From: Lachnospiraceae bacterium UBA938
GTDB lineage: Bacteria > Bacillota > Clostridia > Lachnospirales > Lachnospiraceae
Direction of reading: 5' to 3'
Assembly (NCBI GenBank): GCA_002293475.1
Contig: DBDG01000017.1
Span: forward strand, 1 to 64,000
Length of the DNA: 64,000 nucleotides
Within the stretch, counting starts at the first letter, position 1. Each line of letters begins with the position of its first letter. This document shows, piece after piece, positions 54,601-63,187 of this stretch. Position numbers and translations under genes: made by a program. The notes under the pieces were generated by a model. That model did not search any database, was not told the DNA's origin, and worked only from the letters and a program-made list of their open reading frames with translations.

Positions 54601-57518
54601 TTCTCTGTGTCTTCCCGTTCCAGGCGAAGCCATAGACTGCCCGGGGAATCCGCGCTTTTTTCCCTGCTTTCCTTATGAGGCGGAATCAGGGTATAGGGAA
54701 TCGTCTTGGCAAACTCTTTTTGCCAATAAGCTTCCTGCTCTTTTAGCTGCGCCGACTTAAGCCGGTTGTTATGCCATACGGCATAATCTTTATACTGTAC
54801 CGTAAGCGGTTCTAACGTGTCATTATGATATAGCCTGACCAGATCCTTAAGTACCACTCCAAAAGAATAGCCGTCAAACACCATGTGGTGGACGTCATAC
54901 AGCAGATAGTGCTTATCTGTGCTGACTCTGACCAGCTTAATCCGGAGCAGCGGTGCCCGCTCTAAGTCAAAAGGTTTGCGGAACGTTCTTACAATCCTTT
55001 CTATCTCGTTCTCGGCTACATCAGACTGCTCATATTCCAGGTCCAGCTTAACAGTCTCAGATATTTTCATCTGCGGCGTACCGTCAGCCAAAACAAATCC
55101 GGTGCGCATGGACTCATGCCGGTCAGCCAGAGCACGGAAAGCTTCTTGGAGCCTTTCCTGGTCAATTTCCCCTTTTATGATTACTGCGTTGGTCATATTG
55201 TACTTGGTTGTATTACCTTCCAGAATACATGCATAATATATTCTTTGCTGGGCAGAGGACAATTCATAAGCTTCCTGTCTTACAACAGGCATGATCAGCT
55301 CCTGACTGTCCTGGGCCGCCGTTATACCAGCTCCGAGCTCTTGAATAGTGGAACTTTTCAGTAAGTCCGCCACACTCATATGGATATGCAATATTTCATT
55401 GATAGAGTTTACGACCTTGATGGCCTGGATGGAATCCCCGCCCAGCTGATAATAATTATCTTTTAAAGACACTGCCTGATAGCCTAGGCAATAAGCTATG
55501 ATCTGAGCTATTCTTACGGTCAGCGGTTCGGCTACTTTACCCGCTTCTTTTTTCACCGTCACTTTATCTAATGCCCTGTCGCTGATATCCTGCCGGTATA
55601 CAGCGGCCTTTCCGGCAAGGCCGGTACTTAAGTCTTCCTGTCCTTCGCCCATATTGATCCAGCAGCGGTTTTTTTCAAAAGGATAGCCGGGAAGGCTTAT
55701 TTTATAATAGCGTTTTTTTTCGTAGAGGATCTTCCATGCAATAGCATATCCTTTTACATATTGCCGGCACAGCGTTAAAATCCCCTGATATTTGGCGGCC
55801 AAGTCTTTTTCGTCACGTATTTTTCCTAGGAGCTGTATATCCGCTTCCGTATTTTGGCCGATATCTTGACCGGCATCCGCTATCCCATATAAAAAGCCGG
55901 TCTTTTCATTGGTCTGCCATTCACGGGAAGCTATTGCCCTTTCCATCTGGCTGAGCAGTTCTTGCACAGTCTTAAACAAAAAGGCCGTGCGAATAGCATA
56001 ATCGCCCCGTCCCGTATTGGCTGTAAAGCAGACTTCATCAATGCTAAGGCTGTTTCTTTCGTCCTTTATGAATTCATGGTATCGTGAAACCAGTCTCCGC
56101 ACCGCCGCTTCTGTTGTGCCGCTCAGTACCAAGACCCTGACGTCATCTTTTACTTCTCGGCTCTTCTTCGCATAGCTTTCCGCTTCTTCCAGCACCACAT
56201 GGGCATTCGTGCCGCTTAAACCAAAAGAAGTAACCCCGCATCTTCTGGGATAGGCCGGAGACTCCCACGGTTCCGGTTTTCCGCATACATATAAGGCGGA
56301 GTTTTCAAAATCTATTTTCCGGTTAGGAATCCGGAAATGAATACTGGGCGGGAGCGTTTTATTTTGCAGCGCACAGATGGCCTTTACTGCTCCTAGAAGC
56401 CCTGCCGCCGTATCTAAATGCCCGAGATTGGTCTTTACTGAGCCGACCGCACAAAACTGCTTTCTACCCGTGAACCGTTCAAAGGCTTTTTTTAACCCTT
56501 CATATTCAATAGGATCCCCCAGCGACGTGCCGGTTCCGTGTACTTCCATATATGTTACGGATTCCGGCTCTACCTGGGCATCTCGCCATGCATTGCATAT
56601 TAGTTCCGTCTGGGCGGCCGCATTAGGAGAAGTCAATCCGGCCGACCTGCCGTCCGAATTCACATGGCTGCCTTTAATAACCGCATAAATATTATCTCTT
56701 TCTTCCATGGCATTGCCTAAAGGTTTTAACAATAAGGCAACGGCGCCTTCCCCGCCGGTACAGCCATCGGCGCTATCGTCAAATACTTTTGCCTTTCCGT
56801 CAGGAGCGGCAATCCTTACATCCGTACTCTCCATATCCATGTCCGGCATAATACTTAACCTTATGCTTCCTGCCAAGGCCATGTCACATTCCTTGTTTTT
56901 GATGGCCTGACATGCCAAATGCAAAGCCACCAAAGAAGACGAACAAGCCGTATTGATATTGACATTCGGCCCCTTCAGATCAAGCAGATAAGAAAGCATG
57001 CCGGCTAACGCGGACGGCAGGCTTCCGATCAACGCTTCAGAGGGAGAAGCGTGTTTCGTGTCCATAATCATTTGCTTATACTCAAGCCTTGGATTGAATC
57101 CGACAAAAACTCCCGTATTCGTCCCGATAATGCGGTTTTTTCCATATCCGGCATCCTCTAAGGTATTCCATGCCGTTTCCAGAAACAGTCTGTGATGGGG
57201 GTCCATTAATGCCGCCTGCCGCGGTGACAGATTAAAAAATCCATGGTCAAAATTATCAATGTTTTCTAAATAAGCGGCTGGGGGAAGTACCGTATCAGCC
57301 GCTTTTTTCCCGCAAACTGCCATATATCTTATAATATCACCAAGCCTTGCTTCCGGTATGGCAGCGATGCAGTCTTTGCCGCTGCGGATGACATTCCAAA
57401 ATTCATCAAGATTATCGGCCTTAGGCAGTTTTACGCAAATCCCTATCACTGCTATGTCATTTTCGCGGATTTCCCGGATTCTATTCCTTGCGTTTTCTTT
57501 CGTATCAGCAGCACCCAT
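51672..57518 (-). CDS. Hybrid PKS-NRPS, KS-PCP-C-A(Gly)-PCP-partial C lobe
   Basis: A 1948-residue hybrid. KS 18-455: Cys192 in NTACSSSLVAL, EVHGTGTSLGDP, KTNLGHLDT; no AT. Carrier: Ser696 in LGGDSIQAIKV. C 740-1180: HHMVFDG at 877. A 1190-1690: YIIYTSGSTGKPKG near 1333, NMYGPSETT, YRTGDMARW. The pocket reads D-I-L-Q-L-G-M-I-W-K, one residue from the published glycine code DILQLGLIWK. Second PCP: Ser1724 in IGGDSVLLVKL. The last 180 residues look like only the C-terminal lobe of a C/E domain. Predicted role: one polyketide extension joined to glycine incorporation, though KS and C flank a shared carrier. Confidence 0.88.
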   Translation of the reverse strand: MGAADTKENARNRIREIRENDIAVIGICVKLPKADNLDEFWNVIRSGKDCIAAIPEARLGDIIRYMAVCGKKAADTVLPPAAYLENIDNFDHGFFNLSPRQAALMDPHHRLFLETAWNTLEDAGYGKNRIIGTNTGVFVGFNPRLEYKQMIMDTKHASPSEALIGSLPSALAGMLSYLLDLKGPNVNINTACSSSLVALHLACQAIKNKECDMALAGSIRLSIMPDMDMESTDVRIAAPDGKAKVFDDSADGCTGGEGAVALLLKPLGNAMEERDNIYAVIKGSHVNSDGRSAGLTSPNAAAQTELICNAWRDAQVEPESVTYMEVHGTGTSLGDPIEYEGLKKAFERFTGRKQFCAVGSVKTNLGHLDTAAGLLGAVKAICALQNKTLPPSIHFRIPNRKIDFENSALYVCGKPEPWESPAYPRRCGVTSFGLSGTNAHVVLEEAESYAKKSREVKDDVRVLVLSGTTEAAVRRLVSRYHEFIKDERNSLSIDEVCFTANTGRGDYAIRTAFLFKTVQELLSQMERAIASREWQTNEKTGFLYGIADAGQDIGQNTEADIQLLGKIRDEKDLAAKYQGILTLCRQYVKGYAIAWKILYEKKRYYKISLPGYPFEKNRCWINMGEGQEDLSTGLAGKAAVYRQDISDRALDKVTVKKEAGKVAEPLTVRIAQIIAYCLGYQAVSLKDNYYQLGGDSIQAIKVVNSINEILHIHMSVADLLKSSTIQELGAGITAAQDSQELIMPVVRQEAYELSSAQQRIYYACILEGNTTKYNMTNAVIIKGEIDQERLQEAFRALADRHESMRTGFVLADGTPQMKISETVKLDLEYEQSDVAENEIERIVRTFRKPFDLERAPLLRIKLVRVSTDKHYLLYDVHHMVFDGYSFGVVLKDLVRLYHNDTLEPLTVQYKDYAVWHNNRLKSAQLKEQEAYWQKEFAKTIPYTLIPPHKESREKSADSPGSLWLRLEREDTEKLKHIALQSKATVFMTLLSIYGILISRYTGQEEVVIGSPVAGRNHRQTQDIIGNFINLLALKIKVRPNSYFKGFLEEVKETCAKAYENQDYPFQNILPNDSIFNVLFAFHSNLKSQALTYGDWHIEECEYDINTATLDIIMDAEETDEGLLFNLSFDGGRYEHIFMQFMLDNYKVLLKQVIDHPDMKLEKLISLSGSEESRLIKEYGQGEQAVWQEETIISRYEDVSKRNNENTAIRCNDRHMSYKELEQRSRKVAAALQRYGAARHKVIAFMLNRTVNLPVGMIAILRSGAAYLPLDPGMPAEQLGYMLKDSHADMILTESRIISGLPTEIKQYPLINIDEGVNGPEDFTGAYKYTGDSLAYIIYTSGSTGKPKGVMIEHKSLYNFTISMKQLLGLIEGQRILALTTVSFDIWGLESICAMALGLECVLADEAQQKDIFLLERLIVENQVEIIQATPSRMAMILEHDNCEAMLSQIKMLLIGGEKLENALYKRLRKVYKNKIFNMYGPSETTIWSAVKEIVTEDITVGRPIHNTSFYIMDAGCKLRPLGCAGELYIGGRGLARGYINNKELTEERFVISPYDSQEKIYRTGDMARWNVDGDIELIGRNDNQVKLNGHRIELGGIETVLMEYAGIQRAAVLKWEEESGSYLCAYVTGKADIDLLAVKQFLKTRLPPYMIPKFFLSLAKMPLTANEKVDKKRLPKPGSRKTSATVKKEASGDIEKRILAVWEEVLGTEQIGLDDNFFDIGGDSVLLVKLQAKLKKEFGWEISIADFFENSTIIKLAGLLSTKPGSHQEGFTGRVCVSAAFMAKGQHSGGHAALSYMLEGEWSQKRLFTSLAACVYEISEENAFTLYTNLPDDNMISILNFEREKKIEDSEAMAAFLQEVEQKLSSGYKETAINMKKRALPLKGNNIRILFLNGHIKESLLSVCDIVIETATAASSVKINMEYSERLSRDSMKKLLSYYIQMIKAVGQ

Positions 57519-57539
57519 CCCCTCTTCCTTTCCTTAGTT

Positions 57540-58799
57540 TTAGCCTGTGATCATGCTTTGATAATCTGAATACAGGCCGCTAAACAATTCATCCATGATG
57601 GTTTCTTGCTCTTCTTGGCTCGTCTTTTTTGTCTTAAGCGCGGCAATAAGCATAAGATAAGCTGCCTTTGCCTGTTCTGAATCAGCTTGCTCCCCCCGGT
57701 CTTTCATATCGTAATAACGATTTTTTATCCTTTTGTAAGGCCTGACCATACCTTCCTCGTATTCTTGTTCATTGTAGTTGCGGTTTTTGCTGCATATGGC
57801 CGATTTGATACACATTTCAATAAAGCGGTTCCAATTTACATCTCCTGATCTTGCTCCGTAGTAATTGCGGGCTTCTATTTTGATTATTTCGGCATCTGGT
57901 TCCAAGTCATAGGAATAAGCGGCAATGGCCGGGATGTTGTATTGTGCCAGCTTCTTTAATACCGCTTTGGGGCCGATTTCTATCACAGTATCAATATCCA
58001 GGCCTTCCATATAACCCATGGTCTCTCTCCATCGCACCGGTGCTACGATCTGTCTGGGCAAATATAGGTGAAGTTCTTTATTATCGGCGTAAGGCAGTGC
58101 TTTCACGTTGGAAATAACCGGTACCGGCGTCTCTTCAAAGCGGACATCCTTTAAGTAGGCCGTCATCTTTTCAGCCGCCTCTTGCATTAACGCACAATGG
58201 AAAGGAGCCTTTACTTCCAGTTCGGCAATCTTGGCTCCCGCTTCTTCCATTTCCCGGCATATGTCTTCAACGGCTGTTTCCTGACCCGCAATGACATTCT
58301 GGAGCGGAGAATTATAATTGGCAACCCAGACATCCCGCCCTTCGCCTTGATATTTCTTGCATATCGCTTCCGTATGCCAAGCATCTAAGCCAATGATGCC
58401 CTTCATCAGACCGCCTTTTTTATCCGCTGCTTCCTGCATGAACTGCCCGCGCGCCCATACTATCTTCAGGGCATCCTGAAATCTGATTTTCCCCGCCGCT
58501 GTCAAAGCGGCGTATTCACCTAAGCTATGTCCGGCCATGCAATATGTATCCAATCCGGTTTCCTTTTTGTAGACGCAATACATCGCCATACTGATGGCAA
58601 ATACCGCCACTTGCGTATTCTGGGTATTGGCCAGCTCTTCCCGGCTTCCTTCAAAGCAAAGCCTTTTCATATCCATTCCCAGTACTTCACTTGCCTCTTC
58701 CAGAATATCCCTAGCATCTTTGTGGTTATCACACAGTTTTTTTCCCATCCCCGGATACTGAGATCCTTGGCCGGGAAAAACCAATGCTATTTTCTTCAT
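57540..58799 (-). CDS. Free-standing acyltransferase for trans-AT PKS
   Basis: A 419-residue protein. The first 310 residues are a malonyl-CoA:ACP acyltransferase: LVFPGQGSQYPGMG at the N terminus, Ser92 in AGHSLGEYAAL, and the second catalytic His in KAPFHCALM. It would load malonyl units onto the carriers of both AT-less PKS modules. About 110 extra C-terminal residues (charged, helical, with NYYGARSGDVNWNRF) exceed a plain FabD; they may recognise the megasynthases. Spacing of 11 and 21 bases to its neighbours shows operon membership. Confidence 0.9.
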   Translation of the reverse strand: MKKIALVFPGQGSQYPGMGKKLCDNHKDARDILEEASEVLGMDMKRLCFEGSREELANTQNTQVAVFAISMAMYCVYKKETGLDTYCMAGHSLGEYAALTAAGKIRFQDALKIVWARGQFMQEAADKKGGLMKGIIGLDAWHTEAICKKYQGEGRDVWVANYNSPLQNVIAGQETAVEDICREMEEAGAKIAELEVKAPFHCALMQEAAEKMTAYLKDVRFEETPVPVISNVKALPYADNKELHLYLPRQIVAPVRWRETMGYMEGLDIDTVIEIGPKAVLKKLAQYNIPAIAAYSYDLEPDAEIIKIEARNYYGARSGDVNWNRFIEMCIKSAICSKNRNYNEQEYEEGMVRPYKRIKNRYYDMKDRGEQADSEQAKAAYLMLIAALKTKKTSQEEQETIMDELFSGLYSDYQSMITG

Positions 58800-58810
58800 G
58801 TAACATCCTC

Positions 58811-61168
58811 CTAATCCCTATTGAAATAAAGCTCATCAGTTATCTCAAACATTGGCTTAAGTTCTGATGCAAACGCTACTAACTCATCCATCAAACGGTA
58901 AAATAGATCTTCTGCCCGGTCTTTATTTAGATATTGGTTATTAAAGCGGTAGATAAAACTTATTTCTTCTTCCGTAAAGCTGGCGCCTAAGACAATATCG
59001 TAGGAAAACAGCAGGCTCTGCTTAAACTGATAGTAATCCATGTCGTAAAACAGCAGCTTGGCACTCTGCGGTGGTCTGGTGTGACCGCTTTCCTTTACAT
59101 CCGTTAAGCCAAACCGCACCGTTGCCGACTGATAGCATTGATCCACTGTTCTTAGATATTCCGCTACCTCTTCCCCGGCACATTCTTTCTGCTCCAATAA
59201 CACTACCTCTTCGTCGGCGTTTTTTATGAAATGGACGACGGCCTGGCCGCTTTCTCCCGCGCGGGAAACGCTCTTGAGAAAGGCACCTAAGATAATGCTC
59301 GGCTCCGATATGCCTAAAGCATCGGCAGCCCTTTTTATATCCGTATGCAGTCCGGCTTCCATATCGGCAACCAAGGTGGAATATCGACTACTATCCGCAT
59401 CCGCCGCCAGGAAATAATCTTTGTTCAGCCTGCTATAGACTTCCGGACCTTCTATGTTTTTTTCACTGCTGACCACCTTCCCCTTCTCCGTTTTTCCTTG
59501 TTGTGTTTTTTCATTTTCCCTTTTTTCATAAATCAGTTTCCCCAGTGCTCTGATCGACGGATGGGAAAAAGCTTCCGCCAGATTTAATACTTCCGGATAC
59601 CGCTTTTCAATCTCGGATGCCATTCGGAGAAATAATACCGAGTTTCCTCCGATATCGAAGAAATTCGTCTCGGCGCCGATGTCCTGGGCCGATAATACCT
59701 TCTGCCAGATTGCCAGCAACTCTGCTTCGATATCATGCGCGATATAACCATGCCCCGCCTCTTTAGGGATTTCTTTGCTTATACCGTGCTGATACGACTG
59801 CTTCTGCCCATCGGCAAAAGTGCTTAGCTTAACTTCATCGACTGGCGTTTCCTCACTGCCGCCGGTGACGATAAGTACCAGCAGTTCCCTGAAATCCTCC
59901 GCCATACAGAAGACGTACTCCTCCGTATACAGTTCTTTTGAGTATTGGATCAAGAAGGTGTCATGGTTGGGCGGAAGGACTCCCATAACCAGCTCATAAT
60001 GACTTTTCTCATCTAAAGAATAGGATTCAATATAGAAAGTATTCGCGGCTTTATTTTGCCATTTTTCCAACATGACCGGATAGTTCTCCATGACCACCAG
60101 CGAATGAAACAGATTATCTCCTGATCTGATTCCGGCAAACTTTTTAATGTCACCTAGGTTACCCGCTTCGTGAGCAAACAGTTTTCTTTTTCTTGCTGCG
60201 ATGTCGTGAATCACATCCTTGATTTTCATTCCCCTTGCCACCTCAATACGCAGCGGCAGAGTGTTTATGAACAACCCAATAGTTCCTTCCATGCCGGCTA
60301 TGCCGATATTTCTTCCGGAAAAAGTGGCTCCTATTACAAAGTCGCACATGCCCGTGTATTTATAAATCAGAATCCCCCAAACTGCATATATGAGATCGGC
60401 CGCTGTCAGCTGCTTCCTTGCCAGATAGGCGGAAACCTTCTGCATATGACCTTTTTTCATCTTAAAGCGATGTTCGGCGATAGCCGCTGTTTCATTGATC
60501 AGTATATGATTCTCTGATTCGCGTCCGCTTGCTTGATAATCTTTGAAATATTCTTTCCAGAACCGCCTTTCGCGCTCTGAATCACTGCCCTTCCGGCTTA
60601 ATCTGATATACTCTTTATATTGGATCTTGGGAATAAACTTGATGCTTTCCCCTTTGAGCAAGCGCTCATAGGTTTGAAAGACTTCTCCGATAAATAGCAT
60701 GCTGCTCCATCCGTCATACACGATATGGTGCCAAGTAACCACGAATTCATAATGCTTTTCCCCATATTTGAATAAACGGATATCAACCGGCCTGGTCTTA
60801 ATATCTATTGCTGTTTTCTTGGCAGCCATTTTTAATTCTGTAACCTTGACACGGGCATCAGATAAAGACATGTTATCCAAGGCTTCAACATGAAAGGGAA
60901 GCGCATATTTCTTGATGATGATCTGAACCGGATTTTGCAGTTTCTCCCATCGGAACATACTTCTTAGCATCTCGTTCTTTTCGCAGACCATATCACATGA
61001 CCTCTGCAGCATATCGGCCTGGATCTTACCTCTTAATCCGAGCGAAAGCTGCGCCACATAAAAAGTACTATCTTTTCTTATCAATGATTCGTATAAAATC
61101 CCGGTTTGTATGGGACTAAGCGCAAGTATATCTTCAATATTCTTATTATTAATGTCTGGATTCTCCAC
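58811..61168 (-). CDS. NRPS, C-PCP-partial C lobe, without A domain
   Basis: A 785-residue protein starting at a GTG (AAGGAGG upstream). A complete condensation domain covers 1-450 (ILALSPIQTGILYESLI, HHIVYDG at 147). The PCP Ser is 510 in IGGNSVLFL, with Asn for Asp. Residues about 585-785 resemble only the acceptor lobe of a condensation domain and carry no HHxxxDG. With no A domain the PCP must be charged in trans or receive a chain. It is the first megasynthase gene transcribed in the visible operon. Confidence 0.83.
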   Translation of the reverse strand: MENPDINNKNIEDILALSPIQTGILYESLIRKDSTFYVAQLSLGLRGKIQADMLQRSCDMVCEKNEMLRSMFRWEKLQNPVQIIIKKYALPFHVEALDNMSLSDARVKVTELKMAAKKTAIDIKTRPVDIRLFKYGEKHYEFVVTWHHIVYDGWSSMLFIGEVFQTYERLLKGESIKFIPKIQYKEYIRLSRKGSDSERERRFWKEYFKDYQASGRESENHILINETAAIAEHRFKMKKGHMQKVSAYLARKQLTAADLIYAVWGILIYKYTGMCDFVIGATFSGRNIGIAGMEGTIGLFINTLPLRIEVARGMKIKDVIHDIAARKRKLFAHEAGNLGDIKKFAGIRSGDNLFHSLVVMENYPVMLEKWQNKAANTFYIESYSLDEKSHYELVMGVLPPNHDTFLIQYSKELYTEEYVFCMAEDFRELLVLIVTGGSEETPVDEVKLSTFADGQKQSYQHGISKEIPKEAGHGYIAHDIEAELLAIWQKVLSAQDIGAETNFFDIGGNSVLFLRMASEIEKRYPEVLNLAEAFSHPSIRALGKLIYEKRENEKTQQGKTEKGKVVSSEKNIEGPEVYSRLNKDYFLAADADSSRYSTLVADMEAGLHTDIKRAADALGISEPSIILGAFLKSVSRAGESGQAVVHFIKNADEEVVLLEQKECAGEEVAEYLRTVDQCYQSATVRFGLTDVKESGHTRPPQSAKLLFYDMDYYQFKQSLLFSYDIVLGASFTEEEISFIYRFNNQYLNKDRAEDLFYRLMDELVAFASELKPMFEITDELYFNRD

Positions 61169-61206
61169 GCTGTCCTCCTTCTACTTCTGCATCCGTCCAA
61201 TGACCG

Positions 61207-62235
61207 TTAACCGCCCAGCTCTTTCTTTATTCTAGTTAATAAATGGCACATCTCCTTCTCTTTCATCACTGCTTTTAAAACTCTGTCTTCCATATCAAAT
61301 TCCTGCATAAGATGGTAATTTATCAATACCGAATTGGCGATTCCCTGCCACTGCTTAGCGATGTCCTTGCTTAAGCTGTCGATCCTTTTTATTATCGTCC
61401 CGTCAAAGTTCATTAGTCGCAGTTTGGCTGAAAGTTCCTTATAAAAAAACTCCTTATAACGGATGGTTCGCAGGAAAATAAACTCCATGCTCTTTAATAT
61501 TTCTTCACCTTCTACATTGACGGCGAGACGTTCCCCGCGCCGGATCTTATCCTGTACCATGCGGATACAGGCGATTTCTTTATAGGGCTGTTCACAGCGG
61601 TTAAATAAATAAAGATCCAAGACATCCTTAAGATGCCTTTCCCCTGAATACCCCGCCTTTTTATCTACATCGATGCTCCATACCGATGAGATTCCAAAAC
61701 TGACTACGGCTTCGTCAAACAGCTTTTCCACAAAGAAATAGTCCAATGTGCCGGCTAAGTATATACTGCCGTCGTTATCTTCTTCGTGGGTATTGTCACA
61801 GACGGCAAATTCTTGTTTTTCCTCATCATATCCGGTTATCAAGAACAAATGCTTCCAGTCATTTTCATCAAAGTATTCACTATCCGGGTAAAATCGCAGA
61901 TTCCCGGGAACAAGCGCAAATCTTCCCTGATCAATTGTTTCCTTGATTATCTGACTAAGGCCGGCTTTGTCTGTTTTTTTTATAAGCATATCCATATGAA
62001 GCATATCTTCAAAGATATATGCTAGGGCATCGTTATACTCAACTGTATAAAAAATAGATTCGTTATCAAAACATTCCATGAGATAACATTGTAGTAATTT
62101 GAGCACCAGGAAAAAATCTATCTGATACCCTTCCTGTTCATTGCCAAGGATCATGCCCATTGGCTTTTCAAAACAGTTTACGTAATTATAAGACTCTACA
62201 TTTTTAACCGGATCAATCGCAAGGTTTTTTTTCAT
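61207..62235 (-). CDS. BtrH-like (C39-fold) protein
   Basis: A 342-residue soluble protein resembling the BtrH N-terminal domain. Cys21 (YNYVNCFEK) and His129 (WKHLFLITGYDEE) followed by an acidic DNTHEED stretch match, in order and spacing, the Cys813/His916 pair of the NRPS-fused domain at 36113-39508. BtrH in butirosin biosynthesis moves an acyl group from an ACP to an amine. Here it could catalyse off-loading or a second acyl transfer. The C-terminal 150 residues are helical. There is no signal peptide. Confidence 0.65.
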   Translation of the reverse strand: MKKNLAIDPVKNVESYNYVNCFEKPMGMILGNEQEGYQIDFFLVLKLLQCYLMECFDNESIFYTVEYNDALAYIFEDMLHMDMLIKKTDKAGLSQIIKETIDQGRFALVPGNLRFYPDSEYFDENDWKHLFLITGYDEEKQEFAVCDNTHEEDNDGSIYLAGTLDYFFVEKLFDEAVVSFGISSVWSIDVDKKAGYSGERHLKDVLDLYLFNRCEQPYKEIACIRMVQDKIRRGERLAVNVEGEEILKSMEFIFLRTIRYKEFFYKELSAKLRLMNFDGTIIKRIDSLSKDIAKQWQGIANSVLINYHLMQEFDMEDRVLKAVMKEKEMCHLLTRIKKELGG

Positions 62236-62268
62236 GATAATACCCCATGTCCGCTGAAGCGGACGCTC

Positions 62269-63183
62269 TTATTTTTTTAGGATTAATAGCGCATTCTTAT
62301 AAAAAAACCTCTCTTTCTGGTATTCTGTCATAAAGTCCGACTGTTCAAAAAACGCGATGTCCTGTTTTGCCGTGGTAAACATTGGCCAGTCAGAACCAAA
62401 AACTACCTGCTCCGGACATTCTGCCATAAGATGTTTCATCCGCGCCTTTAAAAGCCTTTTATCCGTGATCTTCCGATACCCCGATATTTCCAGATATACG
62501 TTTTTCCTCATTAGCGGAAGCACGTAGCTTTCCTGATAAAACAACAAAGCCGCATGTCCCAATATAAACGTAATATCAGGAAATTCTCCGGAAACTTTTA
62601 AAAGCGACTCAGGATAACGGAAAGCCGTCTTCATGTTTGCCCACGACGGGCCGATATGTATCAGTACGGGAAGCCCCCTCTGATTGCATATTTCATAGAA
62701 GGCATATAGGCCTCGGTAGTCAATTTCGTAGCCACAGGGCGGATATATCTTTAAGCCGCTGAATCCATACTCTTTGATACATAATTCAAATAAATCCACC
62801 CCTTTTTTGCCTGTTCGGGGATCGACCCCGGCAAAAACGTGAAAGCGCTGGGGATATTTTTGGAGCATGCGGCGATGTATTGTGATATTGTCCATCACCG
62901 CATCTAGGTTATCCGGTTCGCCGCCGGCTTCTGACTGTCGGAACGAAAAATCTGCCTGAAGCACCACCGCCCTGTCTATCCCACATTCATCCATCATCCG
63001 GATCTTCTTTGCCCCGTCAAAATCATTCAAATAGCCGCTCAAATAACTATCTATCAAACTTTCCGGTATCGGAGCGGAGATTTCATTGGCTAACTTCTCT
63101 TCTAATTCCTTCTTTATATTCTCAATCCAATAATCAGGATATATCCGCCTGTCCGCAAGATGGCTATGCATGTCGATAATCAT
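62269..63183 (-). CDS. Amidohydrolase_2-family metal hydrolase/decarboxylase
   Basis: A 304-residue TIM-barrel protein. The HxH metal motif is IIDMHSHLADR at the N terminus. LPVLIHIGPSW, FILGHAALLF and the Asp in VFGSDWPMFT complete the ACMSD/amidohydrolase_2 pattern. The family includes decarboxylases and lactone or amide hydrolases. In the operon it may tailor a precursor or the product. The substrate is unknown. Gaps are 33 bases to the BtrH-like gene and 4 to the glycosyltransferase gene. Confidence 0.82.
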   Translation of the reverse strand: MIIDMHSHLADRRIYPDYWIENIKKELEEKLANEISAPIPESLIDSYLSGYLNDFDGAKKIRMMDECGIDRAVVLQADFSFRQSEAGGEPDNLDAVMDNITIHRRMLQKYPQRFHVFAGVDPRTGKKGVDLFELCIKEYGFSGLKIYPPCGYEIDYRGLYAFYEICNQRGLPVLIHIGPSWANMKTAFRYPESLLKVSGEFPDITFILGHAALLFYQESYVLPLMRKNVYLEISGYRKITDKRLLKARMKHLMAECPEQVVFGSDWPMFTTAKQDIAFFEQSDFMTEYQKERFFYKNALLILKK

Positions 63184-63187
63184 GACA

